Made by a program: the position numbers and the translations under genes. This document shows, piece by piece, positions 40,797 to 49,172 of a stretch of DNA of 64,000 nt. How positions within the stretch are numbered: position 1 is the stretch's first letter; each line of letters starts with the position of its first letter. Below the pieces are notes generated by a model. The model was not told the origin of the DNA and made no database searches. It saw only the letters and a list, made by a program, of their open reading frames with translations. The stretch spans positions 45,705-109,704 of the forward strand of contig WHTW01000005.1 of the NCBI GenBank assembly GCA_009377525.1, in the 5' to 3' direction. This DNA comes from Rhodospirillales bacterium. GTDB lineage: Bacteria > Pseudomonadota > Alphaproteobacteria > Reyranellales > Reyranellaceae.

Positions 40797-42611
40797 ATGA
40801 GCATCGTTGCGTCAGGCGAGGATTCGGCAAGGCTGCGGCTGCGCAAGGCCCTCCAGCGCGCGCCATTGTTCGCCGACCTCGAGGCGCACAGCATGGCGGC
40901 CATCGAGCGCGAGCTGACGCTGCTGGTGTTGCCCGGCGGCGCACCCCTGTTCCGCCAGGGTGAGCCCGCCGACGCCGTCTATGTCGTGGCCAGTGGCTGC
41001 CTCGGCGTGTTCCGCCACGAGGACGCGGACAGCGCCGACGAACCGATCCTGATGGCCGAGATCCCGCCCGGCAACATCGTGGGCGAGATGTCCCTGCTGT
41101 CGCATGGTCAGCGCACGCGCAGCGTCGCCGCCCTGCGCGACAGCGAAGTGTGGCGCCTTGCCCGCGGCAGCTTCGACAAGCTGACCGCACGACACCCCGA
41201 AGTGCTGCCGACCCTGATGCGCAGCGTCGCCGTGCGCAACGCCATGGGGCCGACCAAGCGCCGCCGCCAGCCGCGCACCTTCGCCATCCTGCCGACCGGC
41301 GCCTCGACGCCGGCGGCGCGGTTCGCCGTGATGCTGGCGGCTGCGCTGGGCCGCATCGGCAGCCAGGTGCAGATGCTGGGCCCCGAATCCATGGACCGCG
41401 ACCCGGAGTGGTTCGCGCGCTGCGAGACCGAATCCTCATTCGTGCTCTACCGCGCCGATCCCACGGCCACCGAATGGACCGAGCTCTGCCTGCGCCAGGC
41501 CGACTGCCTGGTCGTGGTGCGCTCGGCCGGCGACGACCAGCCGACCCGCCTGCCCTTCGAGATCGAGACGGCGCAGTCGGGCGCCGTGTTCCATCGCCGG
41601 CGCGAGCTGGTGCTGCTGCACGAGGGCCACGATCCCAAGCCTAGCGCGACGGCGCCGATGCTGGCCGGCGGCCTCTATGGCCAGCATCATCACGTGCGGC
41701 TCGACATCCACGCCGACATCGACCGGCTGGCGCGCCTGCTGACCGGCCATGCCGTCGGCATCGTCATGGCGGGCGGCGGGGCGCGCGCCTTCGCCCATAT
41801 CGGCGTCGTCAAGGCGCTGCGCACCGCCGGCGTGCCGATCGACCAGGTCGGCGGCACCAGCATGGGCGCGATCGTGGCAGCGAGCGTCGCCTCGCGCTGG
41901 AGCGACGAGGACATCACCCGGCACTTCCGCGCCGCCTTCGTCGACAGCAATCCGCTCAGCGACTACACGCTGCCGCTGATCTCGCTGTACGCCGGACGGC
42001 GCGTCACGCGCCTGCTGCGCACATCGTTCGGCGAAAAGGAGATCGAGGACCTGATCCTGCCGTTCTTCTGCGTCACGGCGAACCTCACGACCTCCAACGC
42101 CGACGTCCACACGGTCGGCCAGCTGTGGCGCTGGCTGCGCGCCTCGGTGGCGATCCCGGGCGTCATCCCGCCGTTCAACGAGGCGGGCGAGGTCCATGTC
42201 GATGGCGGCGTCATCGACAATTTCCCGGTGCGCGCGATGCGGCGCTCGGGACGCGGCGCCACCATCGGCGTCGACATCGACACCGGCGGCGCGCTGGCGG
42301 CGGGTGCCGGGGTCATGGAGCCGTGGTCGGCCTGGCAGTTCTTCCGCCGCCTGATCTGGAAGCGCAACGAGACCCTGCCGATCCCCTCGATCGTCGCCAT
42401 CCTGCTCAGGTCCGCGCTGGTCGCCAGCGCCGCCCGCGCCGCCGAGGACCGCCAGGCGGCGGACCTGCTGATCGTGCCGCCTATGACCCACATCGACCTG
42501 CTCGACTGGACGAGCTTCGATGCCGCCATCGAAGTCGGCTATCGCACCACCATGGAAGCGCTCGACAAGGCCAAGGCCACGCCGACGGGAGCCCGTCTGT
42601 TCCTCGCTTGA
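40797..42611 (+). CDS. cyclic-nucleotide-binding patatin-like phospholipase
   Basis: A 604-residue two-part protein resembling eukaryotic NTE and bacterial RssA-type esterases. The cNMP-binding domain (about 25-140) includes VLPGGAPLFRQGEPADAVYV and GEMSLLSHGQRTRSVAA. The patatin domain (about 310-480) has the oxyanion GGGARAFAHIGV, the nucleophile GTSMG, and the Asp dyad in VDGGVIDN. It would hydrolyse phospho- or lysophospholipids at the membrane, perhaps gated by a cyclic nucleotide. The start ATG has a weak ribosome site. The DUF5939-type cyclase at 59147 could be a source of the nucleotide, but that is speculation. Confidence 0.92.
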   Translation: MSIVASGEDSARLRLRKALQRAPLFADLEAHSMAAIERELTLLVLPGGAPLFRQGEPADAVYVVASGCLGVFRHEDADSADEPILMAEIPPGNIVGEMSLLSHGQRTRSVAALRDSEVWRLARGSFDKLTARHPEVLPTLMRSVAVRNAMGPTKRRRQPRTFAILPTGASTPAARFAVMLAAALGRIGSQVQMLGPESMDRDPEWFARCETESSFVLYRADPTATEWTELCLRQADCLVVVRSAGDDQPTRLPFEIETAQSGAVFHRRRELVLLHEGHDPKPSATAPMLAGGLYGQHHHVRLDIHADIDRLARLLTGHAVGIVMAGGGARAFAHIGVVKALRTAGVPIDQVGGTSMGAIVAASVASRWSDEDITRHFRAAFVDSNPLSDYTLPLISLYAGRRVTRLLRTSFGEKEIEDLILPFFCVTANLTTSNADVHTVGQLWRWLRASVAIPGVIPPFNEAGEVHVDGGVIDNFPVRAMRRSGRGATIGVDIDTGGALAAGAGVMEPWSAWQFFRRLIWKRNETLPIPSIVAILLRSALVASAARAAEDRQAADLLIVPPMTHIDLLDWTSFDAAIEVGYRTTMEALDKAKATPTGARLFLA

Positions 42612-42644
42612 CAGGTCCATGAGGGGCCGCTCTTATTTCACCGA

Positions 42645-42995
42645 ATGGTTAATAAAGACCTCGATCGGCTGAGCACGACGCTCTATGCCCTGTCCGATCC
42701 GACGCGGCGCGCCATCCTGGCGCGGCTGGCGCTGGGCGAGAGCGCGGTCGGCGAACTGGCCCAGCCGTTCGACATGACCCTGCCCGCGATCTCCAAGCAC
42801 CTGAAGGTGCTGGAGCGCGCCGGCCTGATCGCGCGTGGCCGCGAGGCGCAGCGGCGGCCCTGCCGGCTCGCGGCCGAGCCGTTGCGCGAGGTGCTGGAAT
42901 GGGTCTCCGACTACCGCCATTTCTGGGATCAGCGGCTTGATAGGCTGGGGGCGTACCTGGAGAAAGGAAGGAAGCGTGCAGGCAAACGCAAATGA
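42645..42995 (+). CDS. ArsR/SmtB family transcriptional regulator
   Basis: A 116-residue winged-helix repressor. LYALSDPTRRAILARLALG and the recognition helix MTLPAISKHLKVLERAGLI are the ArsR signature. There is no metal-binding CxC, so it belongs to the metal-independent group usually paired with SRPBCC (AHSA1) genes, as here. The first codons overlap the imperfect repeat ACCGAATGGT, a likely autoregulatory operator. It is the first gene of a four-gene overlapping operon. Confidence 0.92.
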   Translation: MVNKDLDRLSTTLYALSDPTRRAILARLALGESAVGELAQPFDMTLPAISKHLKVLERAGLIARGREAQRRPCRLAAEPLREVLEWVSDYRHFWDQRLDRLGAYLEKGRKRAGKRK

Positions 42996-43455
42996 CGTGC
43001 TGCAGGCGCCGGTTCGCGACTTCACGCTGACGCGCCGCTTCAACGCGCCGCGGCGGGCGGTCTTCCGCGCCTTTGTCGAGCCCGAGCACATGCAGCACTG
43101 GTGGGCACCGCGCGGCTTCACCATGCTCAGTTGCGCGCTCGACCTGCGCGAGGGCGGCGCCTGGCGCATGCGCATCAGGTCGGGCGAGACCGGCGCGATC
43201 CAGACCGAGGTCGGCGTCTATCGCGAGATCCGCGAGCCCGAACGGCTCTCCTTCACCCATGCCTGGGTGCGCGCCAATGGCACGCTCACCCACCCCGCCC
43301 TGGTCACGGTGCGCTTCACCGAGCGGCGTGACGGCACCGAGGTGAGCTTCCACCAGGAGGATTTCGCCACAGCGGCCGCCTGCCGATCGCACGCCGACGG
43401 CTGGTCGACCTCGCTCGACAAGCTCGCCGCCTATTTCGGGGAAGGAAAGCCATGA
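42976..43455 (+). CDS. SRPBCC (AHSA1-like) protein
   Basis: A 159-residue START/Bet-v1-fold protein. The AHSA1-type motifs are LTRRFNAPRRAVFRAFVEPE, HMQHWWAPRGF and EVSFHQEDF. These proteins bind small hydrophobic ligands or act as co-chaperones. The GTG start at 42976 has AAGGAAG just upstream and overlaps the ArsR gene by 20 bases, showing coupling. The stop overlaps the next start. Confidence 0.9.
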   Translation: MQANANDVLQAPVRDFTLTRRFNAPRRAVFRAFVEPEHMQHWWAPRGFTMLSCALDLREGGAWRMRIRSGETGAIQTEVGVYREIREPERLSFTHAWVRANGTLTHPALVTVRFTERRDGTEVSFHQEDFATAAACRSHADGWSTSLDKLAAYFGEGKP

Positions 43456-43814
43456 CCGAGTCATCGCATCTCGCCACGCTGAGCGACCTCAACCACAGTT
43501 ACGTCCGTTCGGTCGACCAGGCCGACGTCGGCTGGTTCGACCAGCACCTCGCGCAGGACTTCATGAATATCAACCCCGACGGCACGCGGCTCGACCGCGC
43601 CGCCTTCCTGGCGCAGGTCGGCCGCGGCTCGGTGGTCAAGGACATCCGCGAGCATGACGTAAAGATCCGCCTGCTGGGCGACTACGCCGTCATCCATGCC
43701 CGCACCTCGTACCAGAAGCCCGACGGCACCAAGGGCGCGGGCTGGTACACCGACGACTGGCAGCTCCGGCCGGAGGGCTGGCGCTGCGTCTCCGCACACG
43801 TCAGCCGCTCGTAA
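43452..43814 (+). CDS. NTF2-like (DUF4440-type) protein
   Basis: A 120-residue cone-fold protein with DQADVGWFDQHLAQDFMNIN at the N-terminus and a C-terminal strand WYTDDWQLRPEGWRCVSAH, as in DUF4440 proteins. Its start overlaps the SRPBCC stop by four bases (ATGA), and the MFS gene follows 8 bp later. It may bind or modify the same compound the operon handles. Confidence 0.85.
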   Translation: MTESSHLATLSDLNHSYVRSVDQADVGWFDQHLAQDFMNINPDGTRLDRAAFLAQVGRGSVVKDIREHDVKIRLLGDYAVIHARTSYQKPDGTKGAGWYTDDWQLRPEGWRCVSAHVSRS

Positions 43815-43822
43815 ACCAAGCA

Positions 43823-44992
43823 GTGTCCACCGGCGCCGGCTGGCGGGTCGTCTTCGCCTGCTTCCTGTCGGCCGTGTTCGCCTGGGGCTTCGGCTTCTAT
43901 GCGCACGGCATCTACCTGGTCGAGCTGCAGAAGGCGCACGGCTGGTCGACCGGGCTGATCTCCTCGATCATCACCGGCCACTACGTGCTGGGCGCCCTGC
44001 TGCTGCCGCGCATCGCCTGGGCGATCGGCCGCTTCGGACCACGCGTGGTCTTCCTGAGCGGCCTTGCCGTCACCGCCGTCGCGCTGCTGCTGCTGCCGTC
44101 GGTCGAGGCGCCGTGGCAGCTCGCGGTGCTCTATGCGCTGATGGCGCCGGGCTGGAACGCCACCAGCCTGGCACCGATCGCCGCCACCGTCGGTCAGTGG
44201 TTCGACCGCAATCGCGGACTGGCGCTCAACCTGGCGCTGAGCGGCGCCACGGTGGCGGGCCTGGTGGTGGCACCCGCCCTGCTCGCCATCATTCCCACAC
44301 TGGGCTTCGCCGACGCCGAGCGGTTGCTGGTGGTGATCGGCATCGCCGTCGCCGGCACGGCGGTAGCGCTGTTCGTGCGCCGCGGACCGCTGTCGCCCAA
44401 GCCGGCCGCGATGACCCAGGGCACGCTGGCGCCGCTCAGGCGCTGGCACTTCTGGAGCATCTCCGCGCCGTTCGCCTTCGTGCTGATGAGCCAGGTCGGA
44501 TTCCTGACGCATCTCGTGCCCCTGATCGCCGGCCGCAGCGACGTCGATCCCGGGCTCGCGGTCGGCATCAACGCATTCATGGCGCTGGTCGGCCGCGTCG
44601 TGCTGGGCTTCGTCATCGACCGGCTCGAGCCGCGGCGCGCCTCGGCCCTCTCCTTCCTGGTCCAGGTCGCGGCGATCGCCGTGCTGGCGCGCGCCGAGGA
44701 GGCGGCCGTCATCTACGGCGCCTGCGCGGTCTACGGCTTCTCGGTCGGCAACAACATCACCCTGTCGCCGCTGATCATCCAGCGCGAGTACGCCGCCGCC
44801 GACTTCCCCGCCATCGTCGCGCTGTCGACGGCGGTGGTGCAGATCCTCTACGCCTTCGGCCCCGGCCTGCTCGGCGTGCTGCGCGATGCCTTCGGCAGCT
44901 ATGGCGTGCCGCTCGCGGTGTGCCTGGGGCTGAACCTCGCCGCCTCGGTCGTGATCCTGATGCGGCCGCGCCATTTCAGCTCAGGAACCTGA
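43823..44992 (+). CDS. MFS transporter
   Basis: A 389-residue major facilitator with 12 predicted helices. The loop after helix 2 contains RIAWAIGRFGPRVV, a form of the conserved MFS loop motif, and GRVVLGFVIDRLEPRR repeats it after helix 8. The family resembles organic-acid or oxalate/formate-type carriers. The GTG start is 8 bp after the NTF2-like gene, closing the ArsR operon. It overlaps the convergent DUF2000 gene by 17 bp. Confidence 0.9.
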   Translation: MSTGAGWRVVFACFLSAVFAWGFGFYAHGIYLVELQKAHGWSTGLISSIITGHYVLGALLLPRIAWAIGRFGPRVVFLSGLAVTAVALLLLPSVEAPWQLAVLYALMAPGWNATSLAPIAATVGQWFDRNRGLALNLALSGATVAGLVVAPALLAIIPTLGFADAERLLVVIGIAVAGTAVALFVRRGPLSPKPAAMTQGTLAPLRRWHFWSISAPFAFVLMSQVGFLTHLVPLIAGRSDVDPGLAVGINAFMALVGRVVLGFVIDRLEPRRASALSFLVQVAAIAVLARAEEAAVIYGACAVYGFSVGNNITLSPLIIQREYAAADFPAIVALSTAVVQILYAFGPGLLGVLRDAFGSYGVPLAVCLGLNLAASVVILMRPRHFSSGT

Positions 44993-45395
44993 GGCTGTTC
45001 ATCACCTTGTCGATCACCTTGCGCGGGCCGTGGACGCCGATGCCGACGAAATCCAGGGCATCGGCTGGTGCCGCGGCGACGGCGGCGCGGTTGTCGGCGT
45101 CGTTGGCGGTCTTGAACATCGCCTCGATGTAGATCGCGGGCCTGAGCGCCCGCGACAAGGCACGCTGATGGGTGCGGCGCAACTCGTCAAGCGAGCCGCC
45201 GTAGACGAACACCGGCTCGCGCACCAGCGCACTGTAGAAGCGGCCGGCGCCGTCGAGATAGGGCTCGCCCACCATGTGCGGGTTGGTGGCCATCAATCCG
45301 CCGGCCAGGAACGCCGCCACATTGGCGATCTGCCAACCCACGAGGTCGGTGCGCAGGACCAGCGTGGTCTTGGTGTCGTAGATCATGCACCCCAT
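44976..45395 (-). CDS. DUF2000 family protein
   Basis: A 139-residue protein of the DUF2000 family, a peptidyl-tRNA-hydrolase-like fold. IYDTKTTLVLRTDLVGWQIA and ANVAAFLAGGLMATNPHMVG are the family core, and GPRKVIDKVMNSLRFLS ends it. Members often sit beside AraC regulators, as here, with 42 bp between the divergent starts. ATGs at 45395 and 45386 are both possible. The function is unknown. Confidence 0.75.
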   Translation of the reverse strand: MGCMIYDTKTTLVLRTDLVGWQIANVAAFLAGGLMATNPHMVGEPYLDGAGRFYSALVREPVFVYGGSLDELRRTHQRALSRALRPAIYIEAMFKTANDADNRAAVAAAPADALDFVGIGVHGPRKVIDKVMNSLRFLS

Positions 45396-45437
45396 ATCGG
45401 GCATGCTGTTGGGAGACGTCTTGAACGTTTGTGCATC

Positions 45438-46253
45438 ATGAACGACGACCAGATCCGCTTCGACGAGCCGCGCTCGGGCGTGCAGCGCCTGGCAGCGCGC
45501 TTCGGCGGCCATGCCTACGACACCCATCGCCACGAGACCTACGGCGTCGGCCTGACCTTGTGGGGTGCCCAGTCGTTCCACTATCGCGGCGCGCTCCGGA
45601 CCAGCCGCGGCGGCCAGGTCATGGTGCTGCATCCCGACGAGGCGCATGACGGCCACGCTGCCAACGATGACGGGGGCGTCGATGCCGGCTTCGCCTACCG
45701 CATGCTCTATGTCGACCCGGCCGCCGTTTCAGCGGCGATCGGCGGCAACCCGCCTTTTGTCCCTGAGGTCGTGGCCGACGATCCGGTGCTGGCCGGACTG
45801 CTGCGCGAAGCCTTCGCCGACTTCCCCCGGGCGCTGGAGCCGCTCGCCGTCGACGCGGTGGTCGAGCGCCTGGCCGGGCGCCTGGCGGCGCGCAGCGACG
45901 ACCGGCCACGCGCCCGCGGCACCACCGTCGCCCATCGCGCGGTGGCCCGCGCCCGCGACTTCCTGGCGGCCGAGGCGCACCGCACCGTTGCGTCGGAGGA
46001 GCTGGAGAAAGTGACCGGCCTCGACCGCTTCGCGCTTTCCCGACATTTCCGCGCCGCCACCGGCACCTCGCCGCACCGCTACCAGGTCGGCCGGCGGCTG
46101 GCCCGGGCGCAGAAGATGATCGCCGACGGCGTCCCCCTGTCCGATGCCGCGGCGGCGACGGGCTTTGCCGACCAGAGCCACCTGACGCGGCATTTCGCGG
46201 CCCGGTTCGGGCTGACGCCGGGCCGCTGGGCGACCCTGGCGCGACAAAGCTGA
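45438..46253 (+). CDS. AraC family transcriptional regulator
   Basis: A 271-residue regulator with an N-terminal cupin-like sensor (DTHRHETYGVGLTLWGAQSF) and two C-terminal helix-turn-helix units (ASEELEKVTGLDRFALSRHF and DAAAATGFADQSHLTRHFAA). It is divergent from the DUF2000 gene, which is its probable target. The ligand is unknown. Confidence 0.93.
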   Translation: MNDDQIRFDEPRSGVQRLAARFGGHAYDTHRHETYGVGLTLWGAQSFHYRGALRTSRGGQVMVLHPDEAHDGHAANDDGGVDAGFAYRMLYVDPAAVSAAIGGNPPFVPEVVADDPVLAGLLREAFADFPRALEPLAVDAVVERLAGRLAARSDDRPRARGTTVAHRAVARARDFLAAEAHRTVASEELEKVTGLDRFALSRHFRAATGTSPHRYQVGRRLARAQKMIADGVPLSDAAAATGFADQSHLTRHFAARFGLTPGRWATLARQS

Positions 46254-46307
46254 GGGAACCACCCGCGGGGCCCGTCGTTTGCGTTCAGATGGAGAGTGGA
46301 GGCTGCG

Positions 46308-46790
46308 ATGACCAATCCGCGTTCCACGGCCAGCGTTGCGGGGCATCCCATCCATCCGATGCTGGTCGCCTTCCCGATGGCGTTCTTCGTTGCCACCCTG
46401 GCCTGCGACATCACCTTCTGGCAGTCCGGCGACACCTACTGGGCGACGACGGCGCAGTGGGTGCTGGGTGCCGGCCTGGTGATGGCGGTCCTGGCGGCCC
46501 TGGCCGGCGCGATCGACGTGCTGGGCGAGCGGCGCATCCGCGCCCTCAGCGACGCGTGGTGGCATGCCGGCGGCAACGTCCTGATGGTGCTGATCCAGCT
46601 CGTGAGCTGGTACCTGCGCTACACCGAGGGTCCGGCGGCGGTCGTGCCGACAGGGTTGATCCTGTCGCTGGTCGCGGTCGGCATCATGCTGTTCACCGGC
46701 TGGAAGGGCCGGCAGATGGTCCATCGCCATCATGTCGGCGTGTCCGATGAGCAGGACATCCCGTATCGCGAACCGCGTCCCACCGCCTGA
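46308..46790 (+). CDS. DUF2231 membrane protein
   Basis: A 160-residue protein with four transmembrane helices (for example MLVAFPMAFFVATLACDITF and LVMAVLAALAGAIDVLG). STASVAGHPIHPMLVAFPMA is the DUF2231 signature with its conserved histidines. GGAGG lies six bases before the ATG. Its stop overlaps the inferred CTG start of the GH15 gene, placing it in the same operon. Function is unknown. Confidence 0.88.
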   Translation: MTNPRSTASVAGHPIHPMLVAFPMAFFVATLACDITFWQSGDTYWATTAQWVLGAGLVMAVLAALAGAIDVLGERRIRALSDAWWHAGGNVLMVLIQLVSWYLRYTEGPAAVVPTGLILSLVAVGIMLFTGWKGRQMVHRHHVGVSDEQDIPYREPRPTA

Positions 46791-48577
46791 GCACGATCGC
46801 AGACTACGCCCTGATCGGCGATTGCCGGACGGCAGCCCTCGTCTCGCGCGCGGGCTCGATCGACTGGCTGTGCCTGCCTGACTTCTCCAGCCCCTCGGTC
46901 TTCGCGGGCCTGCTCGATCCGGTGCGCGGCGGCAGCTTCTCGCTCAGGCCGCGCGACCCCTTCTTCACCGCCAGCCGGCGCTACGTCGAGCGCACCGCCG
47001 TGCTCGAGACTGACTTCACGACCGACAGCGGCAGCGTGCGCCTGCTCGACCTCATGCCGATCGACGACGGGGCGCGCGCGCTGCGGCCGATGCGCGAGGT
47101 GCTGCGCGCGGTCGAAGGCATGGTTGGCACGGTCGAGATCGAGGTCCGGTTCGACCTGCAGCCCGACTATGCCCGCCGGCGCCTGCGGCCGCGCCAGCGC
47201 GGCCGTCTTGGCTGGACCTATGCATGGGGCAACGAGGTGCTGGTCGTGCGGTCGGACATCGCGCTGCGGCTGGAGGGCGATGCCTTGGTCGGCACGGTCA
47301 CCCTCGACGCGGGCGAGCGGCGCTATCTCAGCCTCGCCTACACCAAGGGCGATCCCGCGGTCCTGCCGCCGCTCGGCGCGCACGCCGAGGAGCGCATCGT
47401 CGACACGATCCACTGGTGGCGCGAGTGGGCCGGCCGATGCCGCTATAGCGGACCCTATCGCGAGCAGGTGGTGCGCAGCGTCGTGACGCTGAAGCTTCTG
47501 ACCTATGCGCTGTCGGGAGCGATCGTCGCGGCGCCGACGACATCGCTGCCCGAGGCGATCGGCAAGGGCCGCAACTGGGATTACCGCTATTGCTGGCTGC
47601 GCGACGCCGGCCTGACCACGCAGGCGCTGCTCGCCTTGGGCTATCGCGACGAGGCGCTGTCGTTCCTGGGCTGGATGCTGCATGCGACGCGGCTGAGCTG
47701 GCCCGAGCTGCAGGTCATGTACGACGTGTTCGGCCGCACCCGGCTCGACGAGAGCGAGCTGGTGCATCTTGCAGGATATGGATCGTCGCGGCCGGTGCGC
47801 ATCGGCAACGACGCCTACCGCCAGCGCCAGCTCGACATCTATGGCGAGGTCGTGTCCGCGGCGCACGCGGCCCTGGCCGGCAACGGCCGCCTCGACACCG
47901 AATCGGCGCGCATGCTCGCGGGGCTGGGCGACGTGGTGTGCCGCCAGTGGCGCGAGTCTGACGCCAGCATCTGGGAAGTGCGCGGACCGCTCCGCCACTA
48001 TACCTTCTCCAAGGTCATGTGCTGGGCCGCGCTCGACGGGCTGTTGAAGCTGCATCGTGACGGCGCGCTCGTGCTCCCGCCGGCGAAGGTCGAAGCGTTC
48101 GGCCGCGAGCGCGCGGCGATCGCGCAGACGATCGAGCGGCGCGGCTTCAATGCGGCGCTGGGCAGCTATGCCAGCGTGCTGGACGGCGACAAGGTCGATG
48201 CCTCGCTGCTCCTGATGGCGTGCATCGGCTACAAGGAGGCGGATGATCCGCGCATGCGCGCCACCTACGATCGCATTCACCAGCGGCTGGGCCGCAACGG
48301 GCTGCTGTATCGCTACGAGCGGTTCGACGGCATCGACGGCGTCGAGGGCGCGTTCGGCATCTGCGGCTTCTGGGCGATCGACAACCTCGCCAAGCGCGGC
48401 GAGCTCGACGCGGCCGAGCGGCGCTTCCGGCAAATGCTCGCCCACGCCAACGATCTCGGGCTCTATGCCGAGGAGATCGACGTGGCGTCGGGCGCCGCAC
48501 TCGGCAACTTCCCGCAGGCCTTCACCCATGTCGGCCTCATAAACGCCGCCGTCGCCATCGAGCGGGCGCGCGCATGA
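46787..48577 (+). CDS. glycoside hydrolase family 15 protein
   Basis: A 596-residue GH15 enzyme (glucoamylase/trehalase type) that would release glucose from alpha-glucans or trehalose. The N-terminal ADYALIGDCRTAALVSRAGS and IDWLCLPDF are conserved, and the catalytic domain has NWDYRYCWLRDAGLTTQALL and LYAEEIDVASGAALGNFPQA (general base). These N-terminal residues lie upstream of the first ATG/GTG/TTG (GTG 46922). The frame is closed by TGA near 46748, and the only plausible start between is CTG at 46787, overlapping the DUF2231 stop (CTGA). No ribosome site is clear. Confidence 0.9.
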   Translation: MSTIADYALIGDCRTAALVSRAGSIDWLCLPDFSSPSVFAGLLDPVRGGSFSLRPRDPFFTASRRYVERTAVLETDFTTDSGSVRLLDLMPIDDGARALRPMREVLRAVEGMVGTVEIEVRFDLQPDYARRRLRPRQRGRLGWTYAWGNEVLVVRSDIALRLEGDALVGTVTLDAGERRYLSLAYTKGDPAVLPPLGAHAEERIVDTIHWWREWAGRCRYSGPYREQVVRSVVTLKLLTYALSGAIVAAPTTSLPEAIGKGRNWDYRYCWLRDAGLTTQALLALGYRDEALSFLGWMLHATRLSWPELQVMYDVFGRTRLDESELVHLAGYGSSRPVRIGNDAYRQRQLDIYGEVVSAAHAALAGNGRLDTESARMLAGLGDVVCRQWRESDASIWEVRGPLRHYTFSKVMCWAALDGLLKLHRDGALVLPPAKVEAFGRERAAIAQTIERRGFNAALGSYASVLDGDKVDASLLLMACIGYKEADDPRMRATYDRIHQRLGRNGLLYRYERFDGIDGVEGAFGICGFWAIDNLAKRGELDAAERRFRQMLAHANDLGLYAEEIDVASGAALGNFPQAFTHVGLINAAVAIERARA

Positions 48578-49053
48578 ACCTCGCCTACCCGGTGCTGTGG
48601 GGCCTTCTGGCCACCGTGGCGATGACGGCGGTGCTGCAGGCGAGCCAGGGCTTCGGCTGGTCACGGCTCAGCCTGCCCCTGCTGGTCGGGACCTTCCTCA
48701 CCGGCCGGCGCGATCGCGCGGTGGTGTGGGGTTACCTGCTCTATGTGATCGGCGGCTGGCTGTTCGCCTTCCTCTACTTCCTGCTGTTCGACAGCATCGG
48801 CATCCGCACCTGGTGGCTCGGCGCGCTGGCCGGGCTGGTGCACGGGCTGTTCCTGCTGGTCTGCGCGCTGCCCCTGCTGCCCTTCGTCCATCCGCGCATG
48901 GCTTCGGAGTATCACGGCGTGACGGCGCGCCGGCAGCTCGAGCCGCCGGGCTTCATGGCCATGAACTACGGCTACGGCACGCCGCTCATGACGCTGCTGG
49001 CGCAGACCGTGTACGGCGCGGTGCTGGGCGCGTTCGCGCAGCTCGCCGGCTAA
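48574..49053 (+). CDS. integral membrane protein of unknown family
   Basis: A 159-residue protein with about four transmembrane helices (LLATVAMTAVLQASQ, LYVIGGWLFAFLYFLLF, ALAGLVHGLFLLVCALPLLP and a C-terminal TLLAQTVYGAVLGAFAQ). It is not a family I recognise with confidence. The ATGA overlap with the GH15 gene couples it to carbohydrate metabolism or a stress operon. A paired-hairpin repeat follows its stop. Confidence 0.75.
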   Translation: MNLAYPVLWGLLATVAMTAVLQASQGFGWSRLSLPLLVGTFLTGRRDRAVVWGYLLYVIGGWLFAFLYFLLFDSIGIRTWWLGALAGLVHGLFLLVCALPLLPFVHPRMASEYHGVTARRQLEPPGFMAMNYGYGTPLMTLLAQTVYGAVLGAFAQLAG

Positions 49054-49054
49054 A

Positions 49055-49168
49055 GCACATTCCGTCCGGCTGAGATCAGCCGGACGGAATGTGCCTGTTG
49101 AACCACGATCTCCCGCGCGCGCGTTTCCGGTCGGATGGAACCGCTCGCGGTTCCATCCGACCGGAAAC
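49055..49168. repeat. paired-hairpin element, copy C
   Basis: Hairpin 1 (49055-49094) has the stem GCACATTCCGTCCGGCTG. Hairpin 2 (49123-49168) has the stem GTTTCCGGTCGGATGGAACC. The linker is 28 bases. It is flanked by convergent genes: the membrane protein stop (49053) and the monooxygenase stop (49173). Confidence 0.88.
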
Positions 49169-49172
49169 CGCT

